Origin: JBCCGL01 sp039029275
GTDB lineage: Bacteria > Pseudomonadota > Gammaproteobacteria > JBCCGL01
Direction of reading: 5' to 3'
DNA: 64,000 nt
Assembly (NCBI GenBank): GCA_039029275.1
Contig: JBCCGL010000014.1
Location: forward strand, 62,001-126,000
The position numbers and the translations under genes were made by a program. The notes under the pieces were generated by a model. It saw only the letters and a program-made list of their open reading frames with translations. It made no database searches and had not been told where the DNA came from. The first letter of the stretch is position 1; every line of letters starts with the position of its first letter. Shown one piece after another: positions 16,230-26,095 of the stretch.

Positions 16230-17231
16230 TTAGCCGATCCCGGTTGCCTCGCGCAGCGATTTTAAGAACGGCACACTAATCGCCCGCGCTTTTTCCGCGC
16301 CCTGTTGCAGCGCGGTCTCGATTTTTTGCGGTTCTCCCATCAGTTCGTTATAACGTTCGCGCGGTTCGCTGAGCAGCCCGTTTAAATGTTCGAACACCGT
16401 CTGTTTGGCCTCGCCCCAGGCGATTCCGTCGGCGTACGCTTGTCGCATCGCGTTTGCCTGTGCGTCGTTCGCGAATGCCCGATAAATCTCAAACAATGTA
16501 TTGCCTTCCGGATCTTTTGGCTCACCGGGTTCAAGCGAGTTGGTCTTGATCTTCATGATCGATTTGCGGAATTTCTTTTCCGGCTCAAACAGCGGAATTG
16601 TATTGTTGTAGCTCTTGCTCATCTTGCGACCGTCGAGCCCCGCGAGCACGGCTGTTTTGTCATCGACGACGGCCTCTGGCAGTACAAAGTGTTCACCGAA
16701 GTGATGGTTAAACCGTTGCGCGATGTCGCGCGCCATTTCCAAATGCTGAATTTGATCGCGGCCGACCGGCACCTTGTGCGCTTTGAACATCAAAATGTCG
16801 GCGCTCATCAATATGGGGTAGCTGAAGAGACCCATCGTGATGCCTTTGTCCGGGTCGGCTTCGCCTTGCTCCACGTTTTCCTGCACAACAGCTTTATACG
16901 CGTGCGCGCGATTCATTAATCCCTTGGCTGTCATGCAGGTGAGTAACCAGGTCAGCTCCATGATTTCAGGAATATCGGACTGGCGATAGAAGGTGACTCG
17001 ATCCGGGTCGAGTCCAAGCGCTAACCACGTTGCTGCAATCTCGATGCGGGACTGGTGAACCTGCGCCGGGTCGTGACACTTGATCAGCGCGTGGTAATCG
17101 GCGAGAAAGTAGAACGCGTCGATATCATTATTGAGACTCGCATCGATGGCGGGTCTGATCGCGCCGGCGTAATTACCGAGATGCGGGGTTCCGGTGGTGG
17201 TGATGCCGGTCAGGTAGACGTTTTTATTCAA
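16230..17231 (-). CDS. trpS: Tryptophan--tRNA ligase
   Basis: Class I aminoacyl-tRNA synthetase that charges tRNA-Trp. With the TTG start at 17231 the protein is 333 residues, the usual bacterial length, and begins N-K-N-V-Y-L-T-G-I. The HIGH-type motif is T-P-H-L-G-N-Y-A-G and the KMSKS loop is G-R-K-M-S-K-S-Y-N-N. The frame stays open to 17324, but the added 31 residues are cysteine- and phenylalanine-rich and unlike the family. TTG as start of an essential gene suggests modest translation. Convergent with the MscS gene. Confidence 0.95.
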   Translation of the reverse strand: MNKNVYLTGITTTGTPHLGNYAGAIRPAIDASLNNDIDAFYFLADYHALIKCHDPAQVHQSRIEIAATWLALGLDPDRVTFYRQSDIPEIMELTWLLTCMTAKGLMNRAHAYKAVVQENVEQGEADPDKGITMGLFSYPILMSADILMFKAHKVPVGRDQIQHLEMARDIAQRFNHHFGEHFVLPEAVVDDKTAVLAGLDGRKMSKSYNNTIPLFEPEKKFRKSIMKIKTNSLEPGEPKDPEGNTLFEIYRAFANDAQANAMRQAYADGIAWGEAKQTVFEHLNGLLSEPRERYNELMGEPQKIETALQQGAEKARAISVPFLKSLREATGIG

Positions 17232-17460
17232 TGAACGGTCCAATAATCGAGCGTTTTTCGCTCTGAAAAACGACAAAACTGCCCAGTATACGCACCGGGT
17301 TGAGCAGAAACAAAAGATTAGCATTCGAATTTGGTAAGTTTACTTCGTTGCAATCTTGGATATGATCGGGCATACACGTAGATGCTGTTTGCCAACACTA
17401 ACAACAATCAGCGAGGGGCTACGAAATCTACTCTTAAATTTATAACGAAAAGTTAAAACG

Positions 17461-18717
17461 ATGAAAAATACCCTACCTATTGTTTTGATCACGTCAGTTT
17501 GTGCGGTATCGATCGCGCACGCTGGCGGATATCGGGTTTCTTTACAAGGCCAGAAAGCGCAAGGCATGGCGCACGCAGGCGTGGCGATGAGCGAAAGTGC
17601 GGAAGCCGTATTTTTTAACCCCGGCGCAATGACCGATATCGACAAAGGCGAATTCACCGGTAGCCTAAACGCTACTCTTGGTACATCGGTGTATCAAAAT
17701 GAGGATACCGGCGCCAGCGCAGAAACCGACAGCCCGCTTGGCACACCGCTGAACGCGTACTTCTCCCAACCGATCAGCGATGATCTTTCATGGGGCGTCG
17801 GCGTTTATACGCCCTACGGCAGCTCGGTCGAGTGGGAGAAAGACTGGGCCGGTTCGCATCTGGTTAACGATATTTCTCTGGCGGCGGTTTTTATACAGCC
17901 GACCTTGAGCTATCGCATTAACGAGTCATTCAGCGTGGGTTTCGGCCCCGCATACGTCACCGGCGGCGTCGAATTTAACCGTAATATTTCCACAAGTCTG
18001 GTAGACGAAAACGGCGACCGCGCCAATGTCACGCTGGACGCATCGGGTGTCGACGCCTGGGGTTACAACATAGGCCTTCTCTACAAACTGAGCGATAAAA
18101 CGCAATTTGGGGTGAATTATCGAGGAGAAGTGACGCTTGAAGCGCGAGGTGAATCAGCGGAATTTGACAATATTCCGACATCGCTGCAGGCCGCGTTTCC
18201 GGACACGACGTTCGACGCCGATCTCGTTCTACCTGCGGAGCTGACCATCGGCGTAAGCCATCGTGCCACAGACAAGATGACTGTCGCGATCGATGTAAAC
18301 CGCACCTACTGGGATGCTTACGAAGAGTTACGTATCGAATTCGATGCGCCCAGTGTTCCGACCTCGGTCAATCCACGCAACTACCACGACTCCAACATCG
18401 TTCGTTTTGGCATGCAGTACGACTACAACGACTCGTGGACGCATCGCGCGGGTATTTACTTCGACAGCTCACCGATCAGCGACGGCTTTTTTGCCCCTGA
18501 AACACCGCGCAACGATTCAATTGGTTACACCTATGGTACGACCTACCGACAAAGTGACAAGCTATCGTTCGATTTTTCCCTTCTGTACCTGACGTTTAGC
18601 GAAATCGATAACTCGTACGACTTCTTCGTGGACAGCGGTGGTGTGACACAACCTTTTTCCGGTACCTACAAAACTAACGCCTACAACGTTGGTTTCGGCC
18701 TCACTTACGCGTACTAA
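17461..18717 (+). CDS. FadL/OmpP1/TodX family outer membrane transport protein
   Basis: A 418-residue outer-membrane beta-barrel for uptake of long-chain fatty acids or other hydrophobic compounds. It has a signal peptide (M-K-N-T-L-P-I-V-L-I-T-S-V-C-A-V-S-I-A-H) cleaved before G-G-Y. It then shows the FadL hatch-like opening Q-G-M-A-H-A-G-V-A-M-S-E-S-A-E-A and F-F-N-P-G-A-M-T. The chain ends in aromatic Y-A-Y, as expected for BAM-dependent barrels. It is followed after only 5 bp by a GDSL-esterase lipoprotein, so the two are co-expressed and may act together on lipid esters. Confidence 0.92.
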   Translation: MKNTLPIVLITSVCAVSIAHAGGYRVSLQGQKAQGMAHAGVAMSESAEAVFFNPGAMTDIDKGEFTGSLNATLGTSVYQNEDTGASAETDSPLGTPLNAYFSQPISDDLSWGVGVYTPYGSSVEWEKDWAGSHLVNDISLAAVFIQPTLSYRINESFSVGFGPAYVTGGVEFNRNISTSLVDENGDRANVTLDASGVDAWGYNIGLLYKLSDKTQFGVNYRGEVTLEARGESAEFDNIPTSLQAAFPDTTFDADLVLPAELTIGVSHRATDKMTVAIDVNRTYWDAYEELRIEFDAPSVPTSVNPRNYHDSNIVRFGMQYDYNDSWTHRAGIYFDSSPISDGFFAPETPRNDSIGYTYGTTYRQSDKLSFDFSLLYLTFSEIDNSYDFFVDSGGVTQPFSGTYKTNAYNVGFGLTYAY

Positions 18718-18722
18718 AAAAC

Positions 18723-20225
18723 ATGAATATTCAAAACGACAAACGCCAAAGCTTCAAAAAAATTGGTCTCGTATTCGCTGTTGCTGCAGCGATTGGCCTC
18801 ACCGGCTGCGATCCTGAATTCTCAAACTCGGTAGATGACACGTCACAGTTCAGTGCGGGCGATGCTGACTTTGCCCGCTTCGTCGCGGTCGGTGATTCAC
18901 TCACCGCGGGTTTTGCAGACAGCGCGCTCTACATCCACGGCCAACAGAATTCCTACCCGGCGATTCTGGCACAACAGTTTGCACTGGTTGGCGGAGGCGC
19001 ATTCACTCAACCCCTGATGAATGACAATCTCGGTGGTTTGTTGTTAGGCGGAAATCCGATCGCGGCCACGCGACTTGTGCTAACCGGCCCGTCTCCGGAC
19101 GCACTTTCGCCCGCACCGATTTCCGGTGTACCGACGACAGAAGTACAAGATGTCTTGAATGGTACCTTCAACAACATGGGCGTACCGGGTGCAAAATCTT
19201 TCCACCTTGGATTTGTCGGCTACGGTGACGTTGCTGGGGTCGCCGGCGGCACAGCCAACCCGTACTACGCTAGGATGGCGATGAGCTCGGTGTCGACCAT
19301 GATCGCTGATGCCGCGAATCAAGGCCCCTCGTTTTTTATCCTCTGGATTGGTAACAACGATACGCTGAGCTACGCGACCACCGGAGGCATCGGTGTCGAC
19401 CAGCTCGGCAATCTGGATCCGACGACCTACGGTAGCAACGATTTAACTGATCCATCGGTATTCGCTAGCGTCTTTTCGCAGTACGTTACCGCGCTGACTG
19501 CAGCGGGTGGTAAAGGCATATTAATCACCCTGCCCGATGTCACGTCCATTCCATATTTCACAACGGTTCCGTTCAACGCGATCCCCATGGATCAGGCCAC
19601 GGCCGATGCGTCCAACGCCGCGTATGTGGCCTACAACGGGGGTCTTCAGGTTTCGGGTATTCCGGCAGCCGAAGTCGCACAGCGCACTATCAACTTCGTC
19701 GCGGGACAAAATGCCGTAGTCATCGAAGACGAAACACTGACCGATCTCACCGGAGGTGGTTTGCCTTCGATCCGACAGGCCACGGCTGACGACTTGATCG
19801 TTCTGCCGGCGTCGGCCACGATTGGCACGCTGGCGGATCCGATGAATCCGGCTTCCGTTATCGGCGTTGGTGTCGCGCTGGGAGACGGTGATGTGTTGAC
19901 CGCGAGTGAAATCGCGTTGGTTGCGGCGGCGAATACCGCTTACAACACGACGATTGCCGGTATCGCGGCGGGCAACCCCGATCTGGTGCTGTTCGACGCC
20001 GCAGCGATCTTTGCTGACATCGCGGTAAACGGTATCGACTACGGTTCAGGTATCGCCACGACAACATTTGCAACAGGAGGTTTGTTCTCGCTTGACGGTG
20101 TGCACCCGACCGCTCGCGGGTATGCGATTCTCTCGAATCTCATCATGGAAACGATTGAAAATGAGTTTGGCGCAGTCTTGCAACGCGTTGACCCGGGGGC
20201 TTATACCACCACGTTTGTTGAGTAA
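18723..20225 (+). CDS. SGNH/GDSL-family esterase lipoprotein
   Basis: A 500-residue lipoprotein: signal peptide with lipobox L-T-G-C (C29), then a GDSL hydrolase. The catalytic blocks are visible: F-V-A-V-G-D-S-L-T-A-G-F with nucleophile S59, oxyanion glycine in G-V-P-G-A-K-S, oxyanion asparagine in I-G-N-N-D-T, and the Asp/His pair in L-D-G-V-H-P-T-A-R-G-Y. It is longer than simple GDSL lipases because of an inserted region between blocks III and V (roughly residues 300-420). It is expected to hydrolyse esters at the outer membrane and hand the products to the FadL-type porin encoded just upstream. The transcript ends at the hairpin at 20275. Confidence 0.88.
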   Translation: MNIQNDKRQSFKKIGLVFAVAAAIGLTGCDPEFSNSVDDTSQFSAGDADFARFVAVGDSLTAGFADSALYIHGQQNSYPAILAQQFALVGGGAFTQPLMNDNLGGLLLGGNPIAATRLVLTGPSPDALSPAPISGVPTTEVQDVLNGTFNNMGVPGAKSFHLGFVGYGDVAGVAGGTANPYYARMAMSSVSTMIADAANQGPSFFILWIGNNDTLSYATTGGIGVDQLGNLDPTTYGSNDLTDPSVFASVFSQYVTALTAAGGKGILITLPDVTSIPYFTTVPFNAIPMDQATADASNAAYVAYNGGLQVSGIPAAEVAQRTINFVAGQNAVVIEDETLTDLTGGGLPSIRQATADDLIVLPASATIGTLADPMNPASVIGVGVALGDGDVLTASEIALVAAANTAYNTTIAGIAAGNPDLVLFDAAAIFADIAVNGIDYGSGIATTTFATGGLFSLDGVHPTARGYAILSNLIMETIENEFGAVLQRVDPGAYTTTFVE

Positions 20226-20274
20226 GCGTCGCCGCTTGCGTAACACGCGCTTATTTATCAATTCTCACGCAGTG

Positions 20275-20304
20275 CGCGCTGGCTTAATGCCAGCGCGTTT
20301 GTTT
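20275..20304 (+). terminator. Rho-independent terminator of the FadL-GDSL operon
   Basis: A 9-bp perfect stem CGCGCTGGC / GCCAGCGCG with loop TTAAT, followed by TTTGTTT, lies 50 bp after the GDSL stop codon. It points in the + direction and separates this operon from the convergent sulfatase gene. Confidence 0.85.
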
Positions 20305-20381
20305 AATTAAGCGGGTACTCAATCACAGAGAAACAAAGACAAAGCGTTTGTCTTGATAAGAACGCGTCCGCGAAACCACGG

Positions 20382-22043
20382 TCACTTTGCTGGCGCCTGT
20401 TGCTGCAGAAAATCTTTTCGCTTTTTTTGTTCAGCTTCGAGCTCCGCCTCATCCCAGTAGCCGATGATAATGCCCTCATCAAGCGTCGAATCGTAAACCT
20501 GTAAAGCATCATCAAAGGATTCGATAAACTCATTGCTCAGCGTAGTGCGTGTTGGCGGGTTTATCGCCCAGCTAAACAGCAGTTCTTTCATGCGGTTTAA
20601 TTGATTTTGAAACTCGGGATTTTCGGCCAGATTGTCGAACTCGTTTGGATCGCTTTCCAGATCAAACAGCAGGGGTGGCAGATTGATCGAGTGGATCATT
20701 TTCCAGCGGCCGTCGAACACGATAAATATCCTCGCATCCCTGGCGCTGACGCCGACCGCTAACCGCGCCGGGTCAAATGAGTAGTCGTATTCAGAAAAAA
20801 CGGCTTCGCGCCATTCGCTGGGTTTGTCACCGCGCAGCAGCGGTGTCAGCGATCGACCCTCCAGAATATGCGTAGCGGGTTTTCCGCCGAAAAAGTCGAC
20901 AAGCGTTGGCGCGACATCGATTAGCTCGACCAGCTCATCGCTCGCGCAGCCGCGTGACTGGTCTGCCTCTGGACTTGGGTCATAAACGATAAGCGGAATT
21001 CGCATGGACTGTTCGTGGTAAAGGTACTTCTCGCCCAACCAGTGATCGCCCAGATATTCGCCGTGGTCAGACGAAAAAATGATCATAGTCGAATCCCACA
21101 ATCCGTTTTCTTTTAAAAAGCTGAACAGCAGGCCGAGTTGATCATCGATTTGCTTGATCAGGCCCATGTAGGCCGGAATGACTCGTTCCCTTACTTCGTC
21201 GCGCGAAAAGTTTTTTGAAAACTTCATGTCCATAAACGCGCGATTGAGCGGGTGGGGCGATTGCCTTTCCGACTCGTCGCGCACCACTGGCAACAGGTGC
21301 TCGGTGCAATACATATCGTGATAAGGAGCGGAAACCATATAAGGCCAGTGTGGCTTGATATACGACAGGTGCATCGACCACGGCCGTCCGTCTGCTTTTG
21401 CCTCGCGAATAAAATCCATCGCCCGTCGTGTCATATAGGGGGTTTCGGCGTGCTCGTTGGGGATGCGCGCGGGTTTGTCCGCGTGGGCCCAAAGCCAGCC
21501 GTTTAATATTTCGCCGTTGGGGCCTTCCGCAGAATTGGCCCAGTGCTCCCAGGGGTTGTCCGCTTCAAATCCGTTTGCGGCCAGATAGGCGTCGTAGTCG
21601 GGTGCGGGGTCGTAATCACCGTCGGGATGCAGGCCGTCGTCGCGTTCGTAAACCTCAAACCCGCATTGCGCTATGCGCTGTCCAATTTTGGAGTCATGCG
21701 GAATGCCTAAGCGATCGAGGCCACGTTTATCTGCGACCATATGCGTTTTACCGACCAGAACGTTGCGCACACCGAGCGGTGCGAGGTGATCGCCCAATGT
21801 GAGTTCGCCCGCATTGAGCGGGACCCCGTTCCAGGTTGAGCCGTGGCTTCGCATATACCGGCCCGTGTACGCCGACATTCGCGACGGCCCGCACACCGTT
21901 GATTGGACGTAAGCGCGGTTGAACTTCACGCCTTGTTCAGCGAGCGAGTCAATATTGGGCGTATGAAGATGGGGGTGACCGTAGCAGCTCAGGTAGTCCC
22001 AGCGCAGCTGATCACACATGATCCAGATGGCGTTTTTTTGCAT
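20382..22043 (-). CDS. Type I sulfatase / phosphonate monoester hydrolase-like enzyme
   Basis: A 553-residue alkaline-phosphatase-superfamily hydrolase. The formylglycine motif is C51-G-P-S-R, embedded in S-T-V-C-G-P-S-R-M-S-A-Y-T-G-R. Metal ligands are in the opening I-M-C-D-Q-L-R-W-D and in the later S-S-D-H-G-E-Y-L-G-D-H. No signal peptide is seen, so the enzyme is probably cytoplasmic, which is unusual for polysaccharide sulfatases and closer to choline-sulfatase or phosphonate-ester types. The C-terminal 70 residues are acidic and helical. A formylglycine-generating enzyme is not encoded in this window. It stands next to the broken LysR gene at 22131, a possible former regulator. Confidence 0.85.
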   Translation of the reverse strand: MQKNAIWIMCDQLRWDYLSCYGHPHLHTPNIDSLAEQGVKFNRAYVQSTVCGPSRMSAYTGRYMRSHGSTWNGVPLNAGELTLGDHLAPLGVRNVLVGKTHMVADKRGLDRLGIPHDSKIGQRIAQCGFEVYERDDGLHPDGDYDPAPDYDAYLAANGFEADNPWEHWANSAEGPNGEILNGWLWAHADKPARIPNEHAETPYMTRRAMDFIREAKADGRPWSMHLSYIKPHWPYMVSAPYHDMYCTEHLLPVVRDESERQSPHPLNRAFMDMKFSKNFSRDEVRERVIPAYMGLIKQIDDQLGLLFSFLKENGLWDSTMIIFSSDHGEYLGDHWLGEKYLYHEQSMRIPLIVYDPSPEADQSRGCASDELVELIDVAPTLVDFFGGKPATHILEGRSLTPLLRGDKPSEWREAVFSEYDYSFDPARLAVGVSARDARIFIVFDGRWKMIHSINLPPLLFDLESDPNEFDNLAENPEFQNQLNRMKELLFSWAINPPTRTTLSNEFIESFDDALQVYDSTLDEGIIIGYWDEAELEAEQKKRKDFLQQQAPAK

Positions 22044-22130
22044 GATAAGTCCAGTGTGATCGGTATTAATTGAGCCGTCAAATCACTAAAAAAATAAAAG
22101 CTGTCAGCGTAACGTACAGCTCAATTTTGT

Positions 22131-23015
22131 TTAAACATTGGATGCGTTTATCCCGCAAATCCAGTCAAAAAATTGCCTGGCTGCTGTTTTGTTTTTTGCA
22201 TACGGCATTAGACATGCGAAGTAGCCACGCGATGTGCGCAATCGATGATCACACGCGTAGACGAGCTTTCCGTCGTCGATTAAGTCGTCGAGCAGTCCGG
22301 TCCATCCGAGCATTACGCCTTGCCCGCTGAGCGCCGCTTGCAGGTACACCATAAAACTGTTGTAGCGCGCGGTGATTGCGTCAACCGGGTGTGCAGTGGT
22401 CTTGCCAAAAAACGTTTCCCAGTCATCAAGGTGTGATGGATTGTTCAGGAGTAACAGTTTTTCGTGCGCCAGTTGTTTGAGTGAAAACGCGCTTCGGTTA
22501 TCAAGATAATCCGGACTGCAAACTGCAATCATGTTCTCCTGCATGATTCGCGCACTGTGTGCGCTCGGAAGCGAGTTCGGATCGCCAAATAGAAGAATGA
22601 CATCGCCTTGCGTTTGGTCCTATGCGCGACTGAGATCGCGCGTGTGAAGCTCGATATCGACGTCAGGAAAGCGTGCAGCAAAATCCGGCAGCCGTCGCAT
22701 CAAATAGCAACTGGCGAGTCCAATGGTTGCATTTACATGCAGTTTTTGCGCGTGCGATTTCGCGCGCAGCTCAGCTACCGCTGACTGGATTTGTCCCAAT
22801 CCAGCGCTGACCGCGCGATGCAGAGCTTCGCCATCGTCTGTAAGCGTCAGTCGAGGTTTGCTGCGCACAAACAACGGAGTGTTCAAATCATTTTCCAATG
22901 CGCTGATCTGCCGGCTCACGGCGGGCTGGAGTAAGCCGAGCTCGTCCGCCGCGCGGGTGAAATTCAAGTGTCGTGCAGCTGCATCAAAGGTGGCGAGTTG
23001 CTTGAGCGTTGACAT
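22131..23015 (-). pseudogene. LysR-type regulator (GcvA-like) interrupted by one in-frame TAG
   Basis: Read through, this frame encodes a full-length GcvA-like LysR protein of about 294 codons starting with ATG at 23015 (M-S-T-L-K-Q-L-A-T-F-D-A-A-A). The helix-turn-helix (F-T-R-A-A-D-E-L, Q-P-A-V-S-R-Q-I) is intact. A single TAG at 22620-22622 follows ...T-R-D-L-S-R-A in the effector domain. The same frame then continues as D-Q-T-Q-G-D-V-I-L-L-F-G-D and on to I-A-V-C-S-P-D-Y-L, the usual order for the family. So one nonsense codon splits an otherwise normal gene. CAG to TAG is a plausible change. The gene is divergent from mmgE/prpD, its likely former target. Confidence 0.88.
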
Positions 23016-23107
23016 TAAAACATTCCATTCAGGAATGATGAATATACCGAAATTCGTTCTTTTAAATCGCGTGATTTGAATAATAATCGAAAGACACCAT
23101 TCTCTGG

Positions 23108-24502
23108 GTGAACAAGGTAATGGGAGCCGAGTCGACCTCAACCATCCGCACGCTGGCCGGCTTTATCTCGCAATCGGAGTTGGCGCCTTCGCGCGTTGCG
23201 CGCGAGCAGATTCGTCTCGCGCTGATCGACACGCTGGGCTGCATTATCGCTGGCAGCCGCCTGCCCGTGGCAGCCAAGACGCGCACCGCGATTGCCGACG
23301 CGATGATGTTTGGCGCGGAAGGGTCGTTTGTTTTCGGGACGAAGAATAGAGCACCGCCAATGACGGCGGCCTTTCTTAACGCAACTGCGGGACATGCGCT
23401 TGAGTTCGACGATTGGGAGATTCCCGGCAATACACACCCCAGCATTGTTTTATTCCCCGCGCTTTTGGCAGCATCAGTAAAAGGTGCCAGCGGCAATGCG
23501 CTTGTCGACGCGTACACGGCGGGGTTCGAAGTCATCGCGCGTCTGGGTGACGCGATGAATTTTGAGCACTACGACAGGGGTTGGCATACGACCATGTCGC
23601 TGGGCTGCATTGGGGCCGCGGGTGCGGTCGCGCGTCTTTGGCAATTGCCTCTTGAGCACACCGCTAATGCCCTGTCGATAGCCGTCACCCGAGCTTCGGG
23701 TTACACCTGCCAGTTTGGCTCAGACGTCAAAGCCTTGCACGCGGGTTTCGCGGCCGAGATCGGCGTACAGGCCGCAACGCTCGCGCGCGCGGGCGTTTGC
23801 GGCCAGGCCCACGCAATCGATCACCCCAAAGGCTTCGCCGCGTTGCTTGCGCATACCGACAAACAGCGCGTCGAAAATGCAATGAAAAAAGTGGGAACGA
23901 CGCTGGCGATTGACGAGTACGGATTGCTATTCAAACCGTGGCCAAGTTGCGGATATACGCATCGACTCATGTGTTGCGCCATTCAACTGCGCCACGAAAA
24001 GATCGACCACAAAAGAATTACGGCGATAGAAATGCGCATACCCGACTTTCACGCTGCGATCTTGCCGTACCAAAAACCGAGCGATCGTCGTGAGGCACTT
24101 TTCAGTTTACCGTTTTGTGTCGCGATGGCCTTACTCGAAGGGCACCTGTCGCCGAATGACTTGGCGACGCAAACGTGGAACAGGGACGATGTTCAGGCAC
24201 TAATATCGGTGTGTTCGCTGAATCCGTTTACACCGCAAAAACCTGAACTCAATTACGACGCCGAACAGCCCGATCAATTGATACTCACGATGGCAGACGG
24301 GCACGCATTCGAGGCGACGTGTGCGTACCCGCTTGGCGCACCGCAGAATCCGATGAGCGCAGAACAAATCGTCAACAAGTTTTGCGACAACACCGGTTTA
24401 TCGCGAGACGCACAAATTGTCGCCAGCCTACTCAGTTGGCAACAAAACGATAACGTGTGCGACATCGTCGCAGTATTGGGAGAACGCAATGGCAAAACGT
24501 AG
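23108..24502 (+). CDS. MmgE/PrpD family protein
   Basis: A 464-residue protein of the MmgE/PrpD fold, which includes 2-methylcitrate dehydratase, cis-aconitate decarboxylase and several uncharacterised lyases. Family marks are A-L-I-D-T-L-G-C-I-I-A-G-S, H-A-L-E-F-D-D, and K-P-W-P-S-C-G-Y-T-H in the C-terminal half. The start is GTG at 23108; an ATG at 23120 is an alternative. Not a prp operon: there is no prpB, prpC or prpE, and the partner is an MttB-type methyltransferase whose start codon overlaps this gene by 14 nt. A role in catabolism of a small acid or osmolyte is inferred from that pairing. Confidence 0.85.
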   Translation: MNKVMGAESTSTIRTLAGFISQSELAPSRVAREQIRLALIDTLGCIIAGSRLPVAAKTRTAIADAMMFGAEGSFVFGTKNRAPPMTAAFLNATAGHALEFDDWEIPGNTHPSIVLFPALLAASVKGASGNALVDAYTAGFEVIARLGDAMNFEHYDRGWHTTMSLGCIGAAGAVARLWQLPLEHTANALSIAVTRASGYTCQFGSDVKALHAGFAAEIGVQAATLARAGVCGQAHAIDHPKGFAALLAHTDKQRVENAMKKVGTTLAIDEYGLLFKPWPSCGYTHRLMCCAIQLRHEKIDHKRITAIEMRIPDFHAAILPYQKPSDRREALFSLPFCVAMALLEGHLSPNDLATQTWNRDDVQALISVCSLNPFTPQKPELNYDAEQPDQLILTMADGHAFEATCAYPLGAPQNPMSAEQIVNKFCDNTGLSRDAQIVASLLSWQQNDNVCDIVAVLGERNGKT

Positions 24503-26015
24503 CAGCGGCGGTCGTGCCGCGCGACAGGCTGAACGCGCAGGTGGCGCGGGCTCCGGGCCGACAGTCGCAATCTAGCCGGGGATTGTTGGCGGGCGATATC
24601 AACCGCTGAGCACAAAAGATGTGCAGCGGGTGCATGAAACGGCGCTGCGCATTCTCGAAGAAATTGGTTTGAAGGGAGCGACGCCGCGATGTATCGAAAC
24701 GTTCATCAGGCACGGAGCAGAAGTGACGCCCGACGGTCGTTTATTGATGCCCGCAAAGCTGGTCGAATCTGCGCTCGCAAACGCAGGTCGCAATTTCACG
24801 CTGTTTGCGCAAGATCCCGACCATGACCTCGACCCATCCGGTACGCGCATTCACCTCGGTACCTCCGGTGCGGCGGTGCACGTGATCGATTCTGAAACAC
24901 GGGAAGTGCGCGACTCGACCTTACGAGATCTTTACGACATGGCGCGACTTGCCAATGCACTGCCCAATATTCATATGTTCCAGCGCACGGTTGTCGCGCG
25001 CGATTTGACTGATCCACGCGAAATGGATTTGAACACGATGTACGCGTGTGCTGCGGGTACGTCAAAACACGTTGGCAGTAGTTTCACGAGCGCCGACCAC
25101 ATGCGCGACGGGATTGAGATCCTGCATCTCATTGCGGGTGGCGAGGACGCCTGGCGCGCGCGACCGTTTTTGTGCGTCTCCACGTGTTTTATCGTCCCGC
25201 CACTAACTTTCGCAGAAGAAGCTCTGGGTGTGATCGAATGCGCCGCCGATAGTGGAACCCCGCTCAAACTTGTTTCCGCCGGGCAAGCGGGCGCGACCAG
25301 TCCCGTGACCTTGGCGGGTGCGGTCGCTTTGCAAACAGCCGAAGTTGTCGCAGGGCTTGTATACGTAAATTTACTCAACCCCGGATTGCCCGCGCTATTT
25401 GGCGCGCTGCCATTTGTGTCTGACTTGCGCACCGGCGCAATGTCTGGTGGCAGCGCGGAGCAGGGGTTGTTGATGGCAGCGTGCGCGCAGATGGCGCAGT
25501 TTTACGATATTCCCTGCGCCGTTTCTGCAGGCATGACGGACGCCAAGATGCCCAACTTTCAGGCCGGCTATGAAAAAGGCGTGACCGAGTTGCTTAGCGC
25601 GCTGGCAGGAGCCAATTTGATTTACGAAGCGGCGGGCATGTACGGTTCCTTGCTGGCGTGTTCCGCGGAGAGTTTTGTTCTCGATAATGACATGATCGGT
25701 GGGATTTTACGTGCAACGCGCGGGATCGAAGTCGATGAAGAAACGCTTGCTTTCGATGTGATTCGAGACGTATGTATTAACGGCCCCGGACATTTTCTTG
25801 GGCACGAGCAAACACTGCATAGGATGCAAAGTGATTACTACTACCCTGAGTTGGCGGATCGCACTACTCCGCAGGAGTGGCGAGACACCGGTGCGCCGGA
25901 TTTATTGGAACAGGCAAGGGAGAGGACGAAGGAAATTCTAGCAAGCGAAAAACCGACTCACATTGCGTCCAACCTCGATGCGTACATTAGAGAACGTTTT
26001 CCCATTCGGTTGTAA
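24489..26015 (+). pseudogene. MttB-family (trimethylamine methyltransferase-like) gene with an N-terminal in-frame TAG
   Basis: The true family start is ATG at 24489 (M-A-K-R-S-S-G-G-R-A-A-R-Q-A-E-R), overlapping mmgE by 14 nt. Codon 29 (24573-24575) is TAG. The frame then resumes with P-G-I-V-G-G-R-Y-Q-P-L-S and runs 480 more codons, so the whole is 508 residues, normal for MttB relatives. Where archaeal MttB uses pyrrolysine (after T-D-A-K in the central barrel) this protein appears to have Met, so it belongs to the non-Pyl group acting on betaine-like substrates. No corrinoid protein gene is nearby. Reinitiation at GTG 24621 could give a 464-residue protein lacking the N-terminus, so some activity cannot be excluded. 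Confidence 0.85.
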
Positions 26016-26095
26016 CCCGTGCCGATAAATTGCCACAGATACTTCGAGTGATATACAGCCTCGTTTTAATTTATTTGCACTGTTGTTTGTGACTG

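Noticed and set aside
23108..24502. Methylcitrate cycle (prp) locus
   Set aside because: MmgE/PrpD is present but prpB, prpC, acnD and prpE are absent, and the partner gene is an MttB homologue.
24489..26015. Pyrrolysine-encoding MttB
   Set aside because: The TAG is at codon 29, not in the central barrel where pyrrolysine lies, and the central position reads through as Met; no pyl genes are in the window.
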